Shown: positions 16,993-25,603 of the stretch, in pieces
Position numbering within the stretch: the first letter of the stretch is position 1
Layout of the letters: each line of letters opens with the position of its first letter
Assembly (NCBI GenBank): GCA_025355585.1
Contig: JANXZJ010000112.1
Coordinates: 1-41,360 of the forward strand
DNA length: 41,360 nt
Source of the DNA: Mariniphaga sp.
GTDB taxonomy: Bacteria; Bacteroidota; Bacteroidia; Bacteroidales; Prolixibacteraceae
Direction: 5' to 3'
Program-made: the position numbers and the translations under genes
The notes under the pieces: generated by a model
Seen by the model: the letters and a program-made list of their open reading frames with translations, nothing else
The model's database searches: none
What the model was told of the DNA's origin: nothing

Positions 16993-17913
16993 TCACAATT
17001 CAAATCTGTCGCCATCATTGGCCGGGAATGTATTCGGGAAGATAGCCCTTGCTTCATCGACGAGCAGATTTACACTCTTATACCGGCTTGAGAAGTGACC
17101 GATGATTAATTTCTTAACTCCTGCCTCTGCGGCAAGCCGGGCAGCTTGTTTGGATGTGGTGTGGTAGGTTTTCAAGGCAAGATCGCTTAGGTCGTCGGCA
17201 AACGTTGCTTCATGATATAGCAAATCAACTTTTTCAATGATGGGGATGATCTGCTTCCTGCAAACGGTATCAGTGCAAAAAGCATACGTTCTGGTTTGAT
17301 CGGGCGGAAATGTCAGTTTCTCGTTAGGAATGATTTTACCTTCAGGCGTTTGGAAATCTGCCCCGCTTTTTATGGCGACCCTGTCCCTGATTGGAATATT
17401 TAAAAAGTCAATTTTTTCGCCACGCAAGTGAAGTTCATGTGACTTCTCCCTGAAAATAAAGCCACAGCATGGAATCCGGTGCTTGAGCGGAAAGGATTCA
17501 ACAACCATCTTTGAGTCCTCGAAGATAACAGCTCTGCCACGGAAACTTAACGGGTGGTAAACGACCTCGAAATCATCAAACTCATTCATGAATTTCATCA
17601 GGTGGTCCATCATTATTTTTAGTTCGGAGTGGGAATAGATATGCAGTTCTCCTTTCTTACCACCGAGAGCCATTGTCGAGATCAATCCGGGCAGTCCGAA
17701 AATATGGTCACCATGCAGATGAGAAATAAATATGTGATTGATTTTTCCGGTCTTAATTCCGAATTTTCGTAGTTGTATCTGGGTGCCTTCGCCACAATCT
17801 ATCAGGTATAACCTGTCATTAAGATTTACAACCTGGGAAGTTGGAAATCTGGTTGTTGTCGGCAGCGCTGAACTGCTTCCTAAAATAGTGACGGAAAATG
17901 GGAGCATAACCAA
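16993..17913 (-). CDS. rnz: Ribonuclease Z
   Basis: The 306-residue protein is a metallo-beta-lactamase-fold tRNA 3'-processing endonuclease. The zinc motif is SHLHGDHIFGLPG (His65, His67, Asp69, His70). The N-terminal ILGSSSALPTTTRFPTSQ and the late EATFADDLSDLALKTYHTTSKQA and IGHFSSRY are characteristic of RNase Z. The enzyme cuts precursor tRNAs after the discriminator base. That fits the three nearby tRNA-Asp genes, which do not encode CCA. The ATG two codons later at 17907 is an equally plausible start. Confidence 0.95.
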   Translation of the reverse strand: MVMLPFSVTILGSSSALPTTTRFPTSQVVNLNDRLYLIDCGEGTQIQLRKFGIKTGKINHIFISHLHGDHIFGLPGLISTMALGGKKGELHIYSHSELKIMMDHLMKFMNEFDDFEVVYHPLSFRGRAVIFEDSKMVVESFPLKHRIPCCGFIFREKSHELHLRGEKIDFLNIPIRDRVAIKSGADFQTPEGKIIPNEKLTFPPDQTRTYAFCTDTVCRKQIIPIIEKVDLLYHEATFADDLSDLALKTYHTTSKQAARLAAEAGVKKLIIGHFSSRYKSVNLLVDEARAIFPNTFPANDGDRFEL

Positions 17914-17976
17914 AGTTTTATCAAACCTACACGAAAAGCTTCAGTATTGCAATACTCAAAGAGAAAGAATAGAAAA

Positions 17977-18006
17977 AGAAAACCCGGCTGTTGAGGCCGG
18001 GTTTTA
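17977..18006 (-). terminator. Terminator after the STAS gene
   Basis: Arms AACCCGGC (17981-17988) and GCCGGGTT (17996-18003) enclose a seven-base loop. On the minus strand they are followed by TTCTTTTTC, eight bases beyond the stop of the STAS gene. It separates rpsA-STAS from rnz. Confidence 0.82.
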
Positions 18007-18013
18007 ATCTTTA

Positions 18014-18367
18014 TTAAAGTTGAGACTTATCGTTGAGAATTTTCTCTGCTTCTTCAAGGTTCGATGCTATCACTAGGATGGAATCGAGCATTGCCAGTTT
18101 AATCATTTTTTCGACACTCTGTGAAAGATTGCAGATGATAAATATACCTTCTGAATCCTCGCAAAGCCGGTTTCCGACAAGAATGGCACTTAATCCTGAT
18201 GAATCGCAATAGCTGCAATCTGAAAGATCAAGAATAATATTTTGCTCCTCAGTATTTGAAAGCACTACTAATTCCGCTTTCAGTTCCGGAGAAATAAAAC
18301 TATCAAGACGATCTTGTACAACTTTTACGCAAGAATAATTTTCTTCTTTCCGAATAATAAAATTCAT
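18014..18367 (-). CDS. STAS-domain anti-sigma factor antagonist-like protein
   Basis: The 117-residue protein is a single STAS domain of the SpoIIAA/RsbV type. The phosphorylation-loop region reads IILDLSDCSYCDSSGLSAILVGN, where the conserved serine of the DSSG motif is the usual target of an anti-sigma kinase. No anti-sigma kinase or PP2C phosphatase gene is in the window, so the partner is unlinked. It lies 39 bases downstream of rpsA with no promoter recognised between, and it ends at a strong hairpin, so it is probably cotranscribed with rpsA. Confidence 0.88.
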   Translation of the reverse strand: MNFIIRKEENYSCVKVVQDRLDSFISPELKAELVVLSNTEEQNIILDLSDCSYCDSSGLSAILVGNRLCEDSEGIFIICNLSQSVEKMIKLAMLDSILVIASNLEEAEKILNDKSQL

Positions 18368-18406
18368 GGATACAAGTTAAGAAATATTACTCAATCAATC
18401 AACTGC

Positions 18407-20284
18407 TTAGTTATCTCTTTTCTCTTTTTCTTCCATCTGAGTTCTTAGAGCAGCCAATTCGCTGATATCTCCAAGCGTTGTCTTCTCAACGTTGTCTTTC
18501 AACGTTTTCATACCTTTCGAAGTCGTTTTAGCTGTAGCCTTTTTCTTGGCTGTTTCTTCCGACTTTTTGACATCCTCGTATACACGTGAATGTGAAAGAA
18601 TTATTCTTTTTGCAGATTTTGAGAATTCAATAACCTTGAACTCAAGTTTTTCGTCCATTTTGACATTCGAACCATCTTCTTTTACCAGGTGACGTGGAGT
18701 TGCGAAACCTTCAACGCCGTAAGGCAATGAGATTACTGCACCCTTGTCGAAAAGATCGATTACTGTACCTTCATGTACAGAATCAACGGTAAAGATTGTT
18801 TCGAATACATCCCATGGATTTTCTTCAAGCTGTTTGTGGCCAAGACTCAAACGGCGATTGTCTTTGTCGATATCAAGTACCTGTACATCAACTTCAGCAC
18901 CAATGGAAGTAAATTCAGATGGATGTTTGATCTTTTTCGTCCAGCTAAGATCGCTGATGTGAATCAGACCGTCAACACCTTCTTCAATTTCAACAAATAC
19001 GCCGAAATTAGTGAAGTTGCGAACTTTGGCTACATGGTTAGAACCGATTGAATATTTTGCTTCGATTTTATCCCATGGATCATTCTTCATCTGTTTGATA
19101 CCCAATGACATTTTGCGTTCGTCGCGGTCAAGCGTAAGAATAGTTGCTTCAACTTCGTCTCCTACTTTCAGAAAGTCCTGAGCAGAACGAAGGTGTTGCG
19201 ACCAGCTCATTTCTGAAACGTGGATCAAACCTTCAACACCAGGAGCAATTTCGATGAATGCACCGTAATCGGCCATTACAACGACTTTACCTTTCACTAC
19301 ATCGCCAACTTTAAGTTCGGCGCTGAGGTTATCCCATGGGTGAGATGACAATTGTTTGAGACCAAGGGCAATACGTTTTTTGTCGTCATCGAAATCAAGA
19401 ATAACAACGTTGATCTTCTGATCAAGTTGAACAATCTCGTTAGGATGAGCAACGCGTCCCCAGCTTAGGTCGGTGATGTGAATCAAACCGTCTACGCCAC
19501 CAAGGTCGATAAATACACCGTAAGAAGTGATATTTTTAACGGTTCCTTCAAGAACCTGTCCTTTTTCAAGTTTGGAGATGATATCCTTCTTCTGCTGCTC
19601 AAGCTCTGCTTCGATAAGCGCTTTATGCGAAACAACAACATTGCGGAATTCGTGATTGATCTTAACCACTTTGAATTCCATTGTTTTGTTCACGTAAATA
19701 TCGTAATCGCGGATTGGTTTAACATCAATCTGAGATCCCGGAAGGAATGCTTCAATTCCGAATACATCTACAATCATACCACCTTTCGTGCGGCATTTGA
19801 TGAATCCGGTAATAATTTCGTCGTTTTCAAGCGCTGCGTTAACACGATCCCAGCTTCGCATTGCACGTGCTTTCTTATGCGAAAGTGTCAACTGCCCTTT
19901 TTTGTCTTCAAGAGTTTCGACGTAAACTTCCACTTTGTCGCCAATTTTTAGTGCCGGATTGTAACGGAATTCGTTCACAGATACGATACCGTCTGATTTG
20001 TAACCGATGTCAACAACAACTTCACGTTTGTTCATTGCAATGACTTTTCCGTCAACAACTTCTTTCTCCTGAAGGATAGAAAGTGTATTGTCGTACATGT
20101 CGGTCATCTCCTTTTTACTGGCAGTAGTATTGACTGACTTGGTACCTTCAAAGGCATCCCAGTCAAAATCTTCATCAGCTTTTGCTGATGTCTCTTTTAA
20201 TACCCTGACAAATGGCTTTGCAGGTACTTCTGCGGCTACTTCCGCTACCTCGTTAATTTCGGGGTTTTCGTTAATTTCACTCAT
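18407..20284 (-). CDS. rpsA: 30S ribosomal protein S1
   Basis: The 625-residue protein has six S1 RNA-binding repeats. Repeats 3-5 are the most alike, each with a core like G-x-FI-x-L/I-x-GV-GLIHI(T/S)(D/E)LSW. Repeats 1, 2 and 6 are more divergent (GIVSVNEF, AFLPGSQI and GFATPRHL). An acidic N-terminal tail precedes the first repeat, and the C-terminus is Lys-rich then charged. S1 binds mRNA and helps load it on the 30S subunit. The ATG at 20284 is 42 bases from a strong promoter box, so the start is firm. Confidence 0.96.
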   Translation of the reverse strand: MSEINENPEINEVAEVAAEVPAKPFVRVLKETSAKADEDFDWDAFEGTKSVNTTASKKEMTDMYDNTLSILQEKEVVDGKVIAMNKREVVVDIGYKSDGIVSVNEFRYNPALKIGDKVEVYVETLEDKKGQLTLSHKKARAMRSWDRVNAALENDEIITGFIKCRTKGGMIVDVFGIEAFLPGSQIDVKPIRDYDIYVNKTMEFKVVKINHEFRNVVVSHKALIEAELEQQKKDIISKLEKGQVLEGTVKNITSYGVFIDLGGVDGLIHITDLSWGRVAHPNEIVQLDQKINVVILDFDDDKKRIALGLKQLSSHPWDNLSAELKVGDVVKGKVVVMADYGAFIEIAPGVEGLIHVSEMSWSQHLRSAQDFLKVGDEVEATILTLDRDERKMSLGIKQMKNDPWDKIEAKYSIGSNHVAKVRNFTNFGVFVEIEEGVDGLIHISDLSWTKKIKHPSEFTSIGAEVDVQVLDIDKDNRRLSLGHKQLEENPWDVFETIFTVDSVHEGTVIDLFDKGAVISLPYGVEGFATPRHLVKEDGSNVKMDEKLEFKVIEFSKSAKRIILSHSRVYEDVKKSEETAKKKATAKTTSKGMKTLKDNVEKTTLGDISELAALRTQMEEKEKRDN

Positions 20285-20335
20285 TCAAATTGCTCTTAAA
20301 TTTTAATAAATTAGACATTATTTTATTTTGTGCCG

Positions 20336-20366
20336 CAAAAATAAGATTTATCCCTTTAATATCAAA
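20336..20366 (-). promoter_or_regulatory. rpsA: Promoter of rpsA
   Basis: On the minus strand TTTG (20366-20363), exactly 19 bases, then TATTTTTG (20343-20336) form a perfect match to the Bacteroidota vegetative promoter TTTG-N19-TAnnTTTG. The transcript leader would be about 45 bases. Confidence 0.85.
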
Positions 20367-20441
20367 TGATTATTTGTTTTTTTAAGGTTAATTTGTAGTG
20401 AATCTTATTAATTAGTATTTTAGTAAATCAAAAATCGGGTA

Positions 20442-20449
20442 TATATTTG
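20442..20449 (+). promoter_or_regulatory. Candidate -7 box of the phosphoglucomutase gene
   Basis: TATATTTG matches TAnnTTTG 67 bases before the ATG at 20517. No convincing -33 element is seen. Confidence 0.4.
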
Positions 20450-20516
20450 AATCTTTATTACTGAATTCGAACCGAAACAGACCTTTTATTGAAAAGACAT
20501 AAAAATTAAATTAGAT

Positions 20517-22262
20517 ATGAAAACAACTGAAACTCCGGCAAATATTCTTCAAAAAGCCAACGAATGGCTGACCGGCAATTATGACGATAAAACCAAGGAA
20601 GAAATCCGTCTGCTTATTAATAATGAAGACAATACGGCATTGATCGATGCATTTTACCGTGATCTTGAATTCGGAACGGGCGGTTTACGCGGTGTGATGG
20701 GCGTTGGCTCGAACCGGATGAACATTTATACGGTAGGTGCCGCTACGCAGGGCCTTAGCAATTATCTTAAAGTTGCTTTTGCCGCTTTGCCTCAGATTGG
20801 GGTGGCGATTGGTTATGATTGCAGAAACAACAGCCGTCTTTTTGCGGATACTGCCGCCGGTATTTTTTCCGCTAACGGGTTTAATGTTTATCTTTTTGAG
20901 GATTTGCGTCCTACACCTGAATTGTCGTTTGCGATCCGCGAACTTGGTTTGCAGAGTGGTATCATCCTCACAGCTTCGCACAATCCAAAAGAGTACAACG
21001 GATACAAGGCATATTGGGATGATGGTTCTCAGATTGTTGAACCGCATGATGTTAATATCATTGATGAAGTTTCGAAGGTGAAAGTGGCTGACATTAAATT
21101 CAATGGTCCGAAAGAAAATATTATCATGATGGGTGCCGAAATGGACGAGAAATTCCTGAGGAAAGTGGTTTCCGTTTCTCTATCACCCGATGCCATCAAG
21201 CGTCAGCATGATCTTAAAATCGTTTATACCCCGATCCACGGAACGGGTGTGAGATTGATTCCGATGGCACTGGCCAAAATGGGATTTACGAACGTGATCC
21301 ATGTTCCGGAACAGGATGTTGTGAGCGGTGAATTTCCAACTGTTATCTCCCCGAATCCTGAAGAACCGGCAGCACTGAAACTTGCCATCGAAAAAGCAAT
21401 TGAAACGGATGCCGATATCGTGATGGCTTCTGATCCCGATGCTGACCGATTGGGTATTGCCGTAAAAAATGACAAAGGTGAATTTATTCTTGTCAATGGA
21501 AACCAGACGGTTCTTATCTTCCTCTATTATATCATCACACGACGCAAAGAGCTTGGCCTTCTGAAAGGGAAGCAATATGTCGTGAAAACGATTGTTACCT
21601 CCGAACTTGCTGCCGAAATGGCTGTGAGAAATGGTGTTGAGTATTACGATTGCTATACAGGATTTAAATATATAGCTGAAGTTATCCGCGAAAACGAAGG
21701 CATTAAGGAATACATCGGTGGGGGCGAAGAGAGCTTTGGATTTTTGCCAGCCGATTTTGTCCGTGATAAAGATGCGGTGAGTTCCTGCGCATTGATGGCC
21801 GAAATTGCTGCCTGGGCCAAGGACAATGGACGGACCTTGTTCGAGATGCTCCAGGATATCTACCTGACTTATGGCTACTCGAAAGAAAGAATGAAATACG
21901 TGGTCCGCAAGGGAAAGACCGGCGCTGAAGAGATTGAGCAAATGATGGTCAATTTCAGGAACAATCCTCCCAAACACCTGGCTGGATCGGAACTTTCGGT
22001 GGTTAAGGATTATGAGACATTGATTGGGAAGAACCTGATTACCGGGGTTGAAAAGCCAATCAATCAGAAAATCACCTCCAATGTGCTGCAGTTTTTTACA
22101 AAGGACGGGACTAAAGTTTCGGTCCGACCTTCGGGCACAGAACCTAAAATCAAGTTCTATATCGAAGTGAAGGATGCGCTTACTTCACGGGATCAGTATT
22201 ATGCTGTAGAAGCCAAAACTGATCAGAAGATTGATCAGGTGATGAAAGATTTAGGTTTATAA
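20517..22262 (+). CDS. Phosphoglucomutase / phosphomannomutase-family phospho-sugar mutase
   Basis: The 581-residue protein has the four domains of the alpha-D-phosphohexomutase family. The phosphoserine loop is TASHNPKEYNGYK, the metal loop is DPDADRLGI, the sugar-specificity loop is GGGEESFGF, and the phosphate-binding loop near the end is VRPSGTEPKIKFYIE. The size and the N-terminal ANEWLTGNYDDKTKEEI extension fit the PgcA/PGM2-like subgroup. It interconverts hexose 1- and 6-phosphates in the cytoplasm. It could process glucose-1-phosphate derived from the galactose locus about 10 kb away, but that link is inference. Confidence 0.93.
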   Translation: MKTTETPANILQKANEWLTGNYDDKTKEEIRLLINNEDNTALIDAFYRDLEFGTGGLRGVMGVGSNRMNIYTVGAATQGLSNYLKVAFAALPQIGVAIGYDCRNNSRLFADTAAGIFSANGFNVYLFEDLRPTPELSFAIRELGLQSGIILTASHNPKEYNGYKAYWDDGSQIVEPHDVNIIDEVSKVKVADIKFNGPKENIIMMGAEMDEKFLRKVVSVSLSPDAIKRQHDLKIVYTPIHGTGVRLIPMALAKMGFTNVIHVPEQDVVSGEFPTVISPNPEEPAALKLAIEKAIETDADIVMASDPDADRLGIAVKNDKGEFILVNGNQTVLIFLYYIITRRKELGLLKGKQYVVKTIVTSELAAEMAVRNGVEYYDCYTGFKYIAEVIRENEGIKEYIGGGEESFGFLPADFVRDKDAVSSCALMAEIAAWAKDNGRTLFEMLQDIYLTYGYSKERMKYVVRKGKTGAEEIEQMMVNFRNNPPKHLAGSELSVVKDYETLIGKNLITGVEKPINQKITSNVLQFFTKDGTKVSVRPSGTEPKIKFYIEVKDALTSRDQYYAVEAKTDQKIDQVMKDLGL

Positions 22263-22309
22263 ATTGTACTTTTATATTTTAATTAACTGTAATAAAAATT
22301 CAACGAAAA

Positions 22310-23074
22310 ATGAAAAAGATTCTTTTAGGATTGTGCGTCGTAGGAGCATTCACGGCTAACGCGCAAAATCAGAACCCCGAAGACGCAAAGATGAAACCCG
22401 AGATGACAGAATTCTGGGATCCTGAAGTGAAAGTTGTTACACCGGCAGACAATAATCTGAATGCCCCTGCTGACGCAATCGTACTTTTTGATGGTACCAG
22501 TGCATCATTGCTTCAAAACTGGGCAAACAGCAAAGGTGAAGCGCCAGTATGGAATGTCGCTGACAACTGTGTGACAGTTGCGAAGGGTACCGGAACGATT
22601 CAGACAAAACAAGTTTTCGAAGATTATCAGTTACACATCGAATGGCGTTCTCCGGCCGAAGTTGATCCTGAAAAGAAAAGTCAGGGACGTGGAAACTCAG
22701 GCATTTTCATGCAGGAGCGTTATGAATTACAGGTTCTTGACAATTACAACAACCGCACTTACCGCAATGGACAGGCTGGTTCTTTTTACAAACAGTATGC
22801 ACCGCTTGTAAATGTTTGCAAAAAACCGGGTGAATGGCAGACTTATGATGTCATCTGGACAGCTCCAAGATTTAAGGAAGATGGTACTCTGTTTACGCCT
22901 GCCCGTGCTACGGTTCTTCAGAACGGCGTTCTTGTTCAGAATAACGTTCAGTTGTTAGGCCCGACAGAATACATCGGAATCCCAAAATACAAAGCGCATG
23001 GCCCGGGTGCCCTGGTTCTTCAGGATCATGGTAATCCTGTCAGCTACAGAAATATCTGGATCAGAAAACTGTAA
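22310..23074 (+). CDS. Secreted DUF1080 protein (3-keto-disaccharide hydrolase family)
   Basis: The 254-residue protein has a signal peptide, MKKILLGLCVVGAFTANAQ, with cleavage near residue 18. The remainder is one DUF1080 domain, a concanavalin-like jelly roll. Its start is recognised by DAIVLFDGTSASLLQNW, and the core by HIEWRSPAEVDPEKKSQGRGNSGIFMQERYELQVLDNYNN. Family members hydrolyse 3-keto-glycosides or bind sugars in the periplasm. It is 48 bases from the phosphoglucomutase gene and converges on an isomerase and an oxidoreductase of the types that act with DUF1080 enzymes elsewhere. Its own substrate is not known. Confidence 0.88.
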   Translation: MKKILLGLCVVGAFTANAQNQNPEDAKMKPEMTEFWDPEVKVVTPADNNLNAPADAIVLFDGTSASLLQNWANSKGEAPVWNVADNCVTVAKGTGTIQTKQVFEDYQLHIEWRSPAEVDPEKKSQGRGNSGIFMQERYELQVLDNYNNRTYRNGQAGSFYKQYAPLVNVCKKPGEWQTYDVIWTAPRFKEDGTLFTPARATVLQNGVLVQNNVQLLGPTEYIGIPKYKAHGPGALVLQDHGNPVSYRNIWIRKL

Positions 23075-23092
23075 TTCAAGATTCGATACAAT

Positions 23093-23123
23093 ACAAAATG
23101 CCCGGAAATCCCGGGCATTTTAT
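23093..23123. terminator. Bidirectional terminator between DUF1080 and isomerase genes
   Basis: An 11-base perfect stem (AAAATGCCCGG at 23095-23105, complement at 23111-23121, five-base loop) has A-run and T-run flanks. It lies between two convergent stop codons and can serve both strands. Confidence 0.88.
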
Positions 23124-23141
23124 ATTTATAGAAATATTGTA

Positions 23142-24038
23142 TTAGCTGGCATGAATTTTTGTAAGCCGGTCACAAAGGTCTTTTAATCCTTCAGGGGTAT
23201 CACCACCCGGCTGCTCAATCGTTGTCCAGTTGCTGTAACCAATATCATCAAATGCCTTCATCACAACCGGCCAGTTAACATCTCCCTCTAAAAGTTTGAC
23301 TCCAAATCCGGCGCCTTTGCCCTGTTTATCTGCAATCTTACGGCTGAACTCTTTGATGTGAACCTTGGCAATTCGCGGACCAAGTATCCTGATCCATTGT
23401 TCCGGCCACCCATAAACAAGAATGTTTCCGCAATCAAAATAAGAACCCATCATCTTGCTTTGAAACTGATCGACATACGATGCTGCTTCCATCGGACTTA
23501 GCAGGAAGTTATTCCAGACATTTTCGACTGCAATTCTGACATTCAATTGTTCGGCAAGCGGGATTACTTTTTTGATCTCTTCAATGGATCTTTTCCAGCA
23601 TTCATCATAACTAACTGTCTCACTTACGCGGCCGGGAACAAGCAAAACCGTATCGGCACCGTAAGCTTTGGCGTCTTCAAGACTTACCTTCATTGCTGCA
23701 ACACCCTCTTCACGTACCTTGGGATCGGGATCTGACAACGGAAATTTCCAATGAAGTGCGTTGCAGACACTGGGAATAATTAAACCTGTGGCGTCACGGG
23801 CTTTTAGAACTTCATTCCTGTTGAGGTGACTCATTGGCTCAACACCTTCAAAACCTGCCAGTTTAGCAGCCTTAAATTTCTCAAGGATGGTCTTGCCTAC
23901 GCCGATGCTTCCCCACATGATCCCTTTTTTCAAACTCCGTTTTGCCGGGATCAGGCTATTTGAAAAGCCCGGAATTGAAAAGGTTGAGATCGCAGCGGAA
24001 GCCATCATCGTATTCTTTGTAAATTGTCGTCTGTTCAT
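23142..24038 (-). CDS. Exported sugar phosphate isomerase/epimerase-like TIM-barrel protein
   Basis: The 298-residue protein begins MNRRQFTKNTMMASAAIS, a twin-arginine-type signal (RRQFTK), so it is probably exported folded. The rest is a xylose-isomerase-like TIM barrel (AP endonuclease family 2). Conserved metal-site segments include LAGFEGVEPMSHL, NVRIAVENVWNN, YFDCGNILVYGWPEQWI and AKVHIKEFSRK, and the C-terminal TTIEQPGGDT. Family members isomerise or epimerise sugars with a divalent metal, and relatives act on 3-keto-sugars. It follows the Gfo/Idh/MocA gene by 41 bases on the same strand, so the two form an operon. Confidence 0.87.
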   Translation of the reverse strand: MNRRQFTKNTMMASAAISTFSIPGFSNSLIPAKRSLKKGIMWGSIGVGKTILEKFKAAKLAGFEGVEPMSHLNRNEVLKARDATGLIIPSVCNALHWKFPLSDPDPKVREEGVAAMKVSLEDAKAYGADTVLLVPGRVSETVSYDECWKRSIEEIKKVIPLAEQLNVRIAVENVWNNFLLSPMEAASYVDQFQSKMMGSYFDCGNILVYGWPEQWIRILGPRIAKVHIKEFSRKIADKQGKGAGFGVKLLEGDVNWPVVMKAFDDIGYSNWTTIEQPGGDTPEGLKDLCDRLTKIHAS

Positions 24039-24079
24039 GATATTATGAATTATTGAATATTTTCAAAAAATAGATTGAC

Positions 24080-25432
24080 TTAAATCAGGTTGGTTTCGAC
24101 ACCAATGACTGGAATTGTTTCCGGAATATTTGGAACAGGTCCCATCGCATATATTTTGGGACCGAGTGAAAGGTTGGAATTCAGCATCTCCTCCCAGGTA
24201 ACATCTTTTCCGGTATAGGCCGATATCCGCCCCATTATTGTTATCAGCGTTGAGTTTACCTGTGCTTCAGCGTCATTGATTGGTTTTCCGGACCTGATAG
24301 CAGTAACCAGGTTGACATGTTCCTGAACATATGGATCTTTCACTTTCCAGGTAAGATCGGTATCGCCCTCTTTCGGATAAGCGTATTTCCAGATCGGGTT
24401 TCCTTTCAGGTCGAAAATTGTGCCGTTACAATCTGCATAACCTTTTGTCCCGGTAATGATTTCCTGTTTAAGGTTGCTGCAACCGTTAATCTGACGGGCT
24501 GCACAATGGGTTTGCATCCCATTGTCGTAAACATATTCCACACTGAAGAAATCATACTGATCACCGGTCAACCGGCGTTGACGGCCACCCCAGCCCATTG
24601 CTTTTACCGGAATTTTACCTACAAACCAGTTCATTACATCTACTTCGTGAATAAACTGCTCGACAATGTGGTCGCCCGATAACCAGCAGAAATTAGCCCA
24701 GTTACGAAGCATGTATTCCATATCAGTCCATTCGGGTAATCGTTTTCTCGCCCAAAGGGCACCGCCATTGCGGACAATATTGGCACCAACTATCTCACCA
24801 ATTTCACCATTAGCCACCCTGCGCCAGGTTTCCATATAATCTTTCTGAACCCTTCGGATGGTTCCGCTGACCATACTTAATCCCATTTGTGCGGCTTTTT
24901 TTGAGGAGATCAAAACCGAACGTGCGCCGACGGGATCGACAGCAACAGGTTTCTCCATAAAAATATGTTTGCCGGCATTAACAGCCGCTTCAACATGCAG
25001 CGGACGGAAATGCGGTGGTGTGCAAAGCAGCACAATATCAACTCCGGCGTCAATTACTTTCTGATAACTATCAAAACCAATAAAGCACTTTTCGTCAGCA
25101 ACTTCAATCTTTCTTTCTTTCTTTAACATGGCCCTACAGGTATCCAGTTTATCCTGAAATACATCACCAAGGGCAACGATCTTTAGATTAGGCCCCGCAT
25201 CAATAAAATTAATAGCTGCCCCGGTTCCCCTGCCGCCACAACCTATCAGGCCAGCCCGTAATACCTTACCATCCGGAGCCATATCCAGCATCTCGGGTAA
25301 CTTTACTTCATGTCTTTTCTTCTCTGCTCCGGCGCAAGAGGCCAGTAATCCGGCAGCCCCAATTGTTCCGATTGTGCCCAAAGCGGTATTGGCGATAAAC
25401 TTACGACGGCTTAAATCATTTGTGTTTTCCAT
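24080..25432 (-). CDS. Tat-exported Gfo/Idh/MocA-family oxidoreductase
   Basis: The frame extends to 25453, but the ATG at 25432 gives MENTNDLSRRKFIANTALG, a classical twin-arginine start (SRRKF), and is preferred (450 residues). The signal ends at LLASC, which also fits a lipobox, so the protein may be a Tat-exported lipoprotein. The NAD(P)-binding fold is at RAGLIGCGGRGTGAA, and EKPVAVDPVGA carries the catalytic-region Glu-Lys-Pro. GDHIVEQFIHEVDVMNWF provides the His-containing active-site helix. Such proteins are glycoside or sugar dehydrogenases with tightly bound cofactor. With the isomerase and DUF1080 genes it suggests oxidation of a sugar to a keto-sugar and further handling in the periplasm. 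Confidence 0.9.
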   Translation of the reverse strand: MENTNDLSRRKFIANTALGTIGTIGAAGLLASCAGAEKKRHEVKLPEMLDMAPDGKVLRAGLIGCGGRGTGAAINFIDAGPNLKIVALGDVFQDKLDTCRAMLKKERKIEVADEKCFIGFDSYQKVIDAGVDIVLLCTPPHFRPLHVEAAVNAGKHIFMEKPVAVDPVGARSVLISSKKAAQMGLSMVSGTIRRVQKDYMETWRRVANGEIGEIVGANIVRNGGALWARKRLPEWTDMEYMLRNWANFCWLSGDHIVEQFIHEVDVMNWFVGKIPVKAMGWGGRQRRLTGDQYDFFSVEYVYDNGMQTHCAARQINGCSNLKQEIITGTKGYADCNGTIFDLKGNPIWKYAYPKEGDTDLTWKVKDPYVQEHVNLVTAIRSGKPINDAEAQVNSTLITIMGRISAYTGKDVTWEEMLNSNLSLGPKIYAMGPVPNIPETIPVIGVETNLI

Positions 25433-25445
25433 ATCAGGTGGGATT

Positions 25446-25497
25446 AATTGCAATAAAAATACTTAAATCTCATCACCTTATAAGTATTTGTGCAATT
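25446..25497. repeat. Two-tier inverted repeat upstream of the Gfo/Idh/MocA gene
   Basis: Outer arms AATTGCA (25446-25452) and TGCAATT (25491-25497) enclose inner arms AAATACTTA (25457-25465) and TAAGTATTT (25481-25489). Both arm pairs are perfect complements. The element sits 13 bases before the start codon, so it is an operator candidate or a leader hairpin. No regulator gene is adjacent. Confidence 0.6.
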
Positions 25498-25603
25498 ATT
25501 TTGACTTTCACCCGGCAATTTGCTGTCGGCCACTGAACCGGCTGCAAAAATTACCTGAAAATGGCGGTTGTTTACGTGCGATTTTTAGACCGACCCCTCG
25601 CGC

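Noticed and set aside
19478-19951. 157-residue plus-strand open frame
   Set aside because: It is antisense to the S1 repeats of rpsA, and its composition (Phe/Asn/Cys-rich) is that of a shadow frame.
21183-21977. 264-residue minus-strand open frame
   Set aside because: It lies wholly inside the phosphoglucomutase gene, whose motifs are complete. The His/Phe/Asn-rich translation is typical of an antisense shadow.
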